Shown: positions 32,991 through 33,002 of the stretch, piece by piece
Position numbering within the stretch: position 1 is the stretch's first letter
How the letters are laid out: the number at the start of each line of letters is the position of its first letter
Source of the DNA: an uncultured Anaerococcus sp.
Lineage (GTDB): Bacteria; Bacillota; Clostridia; Tissierellales; Peptoniphilaceae
Reading direction: 5' to 3'
Length of the DNA stretch: 33,002 nt
Assembly (NCBI GenBank): GCA_943913325.1
Contig: CALTXP010000006.1
Coordinates: 1-33,002 of the forward strand
Notes under the pieces: generated by a model
What the model was told of the DNA's origin: nothing
Database searches by the model: none
Seen by the model: the letters and a program-made list of their open reading frames with translations, nothing else
Translations under genes and position numbers: made by a program

Positions 32991-33002
32991 TGAGTTTAAA
33001 TT

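Noticed and set aside
1..33002. CRISPR arrays, tRNA or rRNA genes, insertion sequences, phage or integrase genes
   Set aside because: No regularly spaced repeats, no tRNA-like TTCGAA arms in proper context, and no transposase or integrase motifs were seen on either strand.

Overview
The window looks like a chromosomal, mostly housekeeping region of a low-GC Gram-positive anaerobe, most likely a member of the Peptoniphilaceae/Tissierellia (Anaerococcus, Peptoniphilus or Finegoldia type). This is inferred from strongly AT-rich DNA and AT-ending codons, purine-rich Shine-Dalgarno (SD) sites, a SufCBDSU iron-sulfur operon, an HPr with the Gram-positive regulatory serine, and the gltX-cysS-rlmB-rae1 order known from Firmicutes. 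No rRNA, tRNA, CRISPR array, insertion sequence, phage gene or integrase was seen. I did not find a clear new multi-gene system; the interest lies in single odd genes, one decayed gene and several structured non-coding segments.

Layout. Positions 53-5181, minus strand: sufC-sufB-sufD-sufS-sufU plus a small membrane protein, run from one consensus promoter and closed by a terminator that overlaps the last stop codon. Positions 5219-5698: ptsH (HPr) with its own terminator and a possible cre site. Positions 5751-8196, minus: a family 2 glycosyltransferase followed by dipeptidase pepD. Positions 8249-9159, plus: a membrane-anchored C39-like cysteine peptidase, converging on a hemZ-type radical SAM gene (9178-10485). 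Positions 10662-11303: a CpXC zinc protein. Positions 11461-11694: what looks like the collapsed remnant of an ECF-transporter S component. Positions 11756-14058, plus: an unrecognised protein with a His/Asp cluster, then a ClC chloride/proton exchanger.

Positions 14097-17860, minus: an ABC exporter pair, a small FUSC-like membrane protein and a nucleoside-hydrolase-fold protein that lacks expected active-site residues. Positions 17965-19668, minus: panG-panB, two steps of pantoate synthesis. Positions 19823-21769: a large FMN/4Fe-4S/FAD ene-reductase of the 2,4-dienoyl-CoA reductase type. Positions 21909-27298, minus: a translation-linked operon gltX-cysS-rlmB-rae1-sigma factor, where the sigma gene sits where sigH lies in Bacillus, and mini-RNase III (mrnC) is missing. 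Positions 27549-30652: pepF and an M20 amidohydrolase. Positions 30975-32641: a small membrane protein and an M29 aminopeptidase on the plus strand. The last 360 bases hold a long inverted repeat and a strong terminator but no gene.

Together the genes suggest an amino-acid and peptide-using anaerobe: four peptide or acyl-amino-acid hydrolases (PepD, PepF, M20D, M29) in 33 kb, Fe-S cluster assembly serving enzymes such as the radical SAM protein and the 4Fe-4S ene-reductase, and HPr-based carbon control. Many genes are joined by stop/start overlaps (TAATG, TGATG, ATGA), so translational coupling is common here. Start codons were moved inward from the longest reading frame for pepD, the C39-like gene, the CpXC gene, the ene-reductase, rlmB and gltX because a good ribosome binding site supports the inner start; panB starts with TTG.
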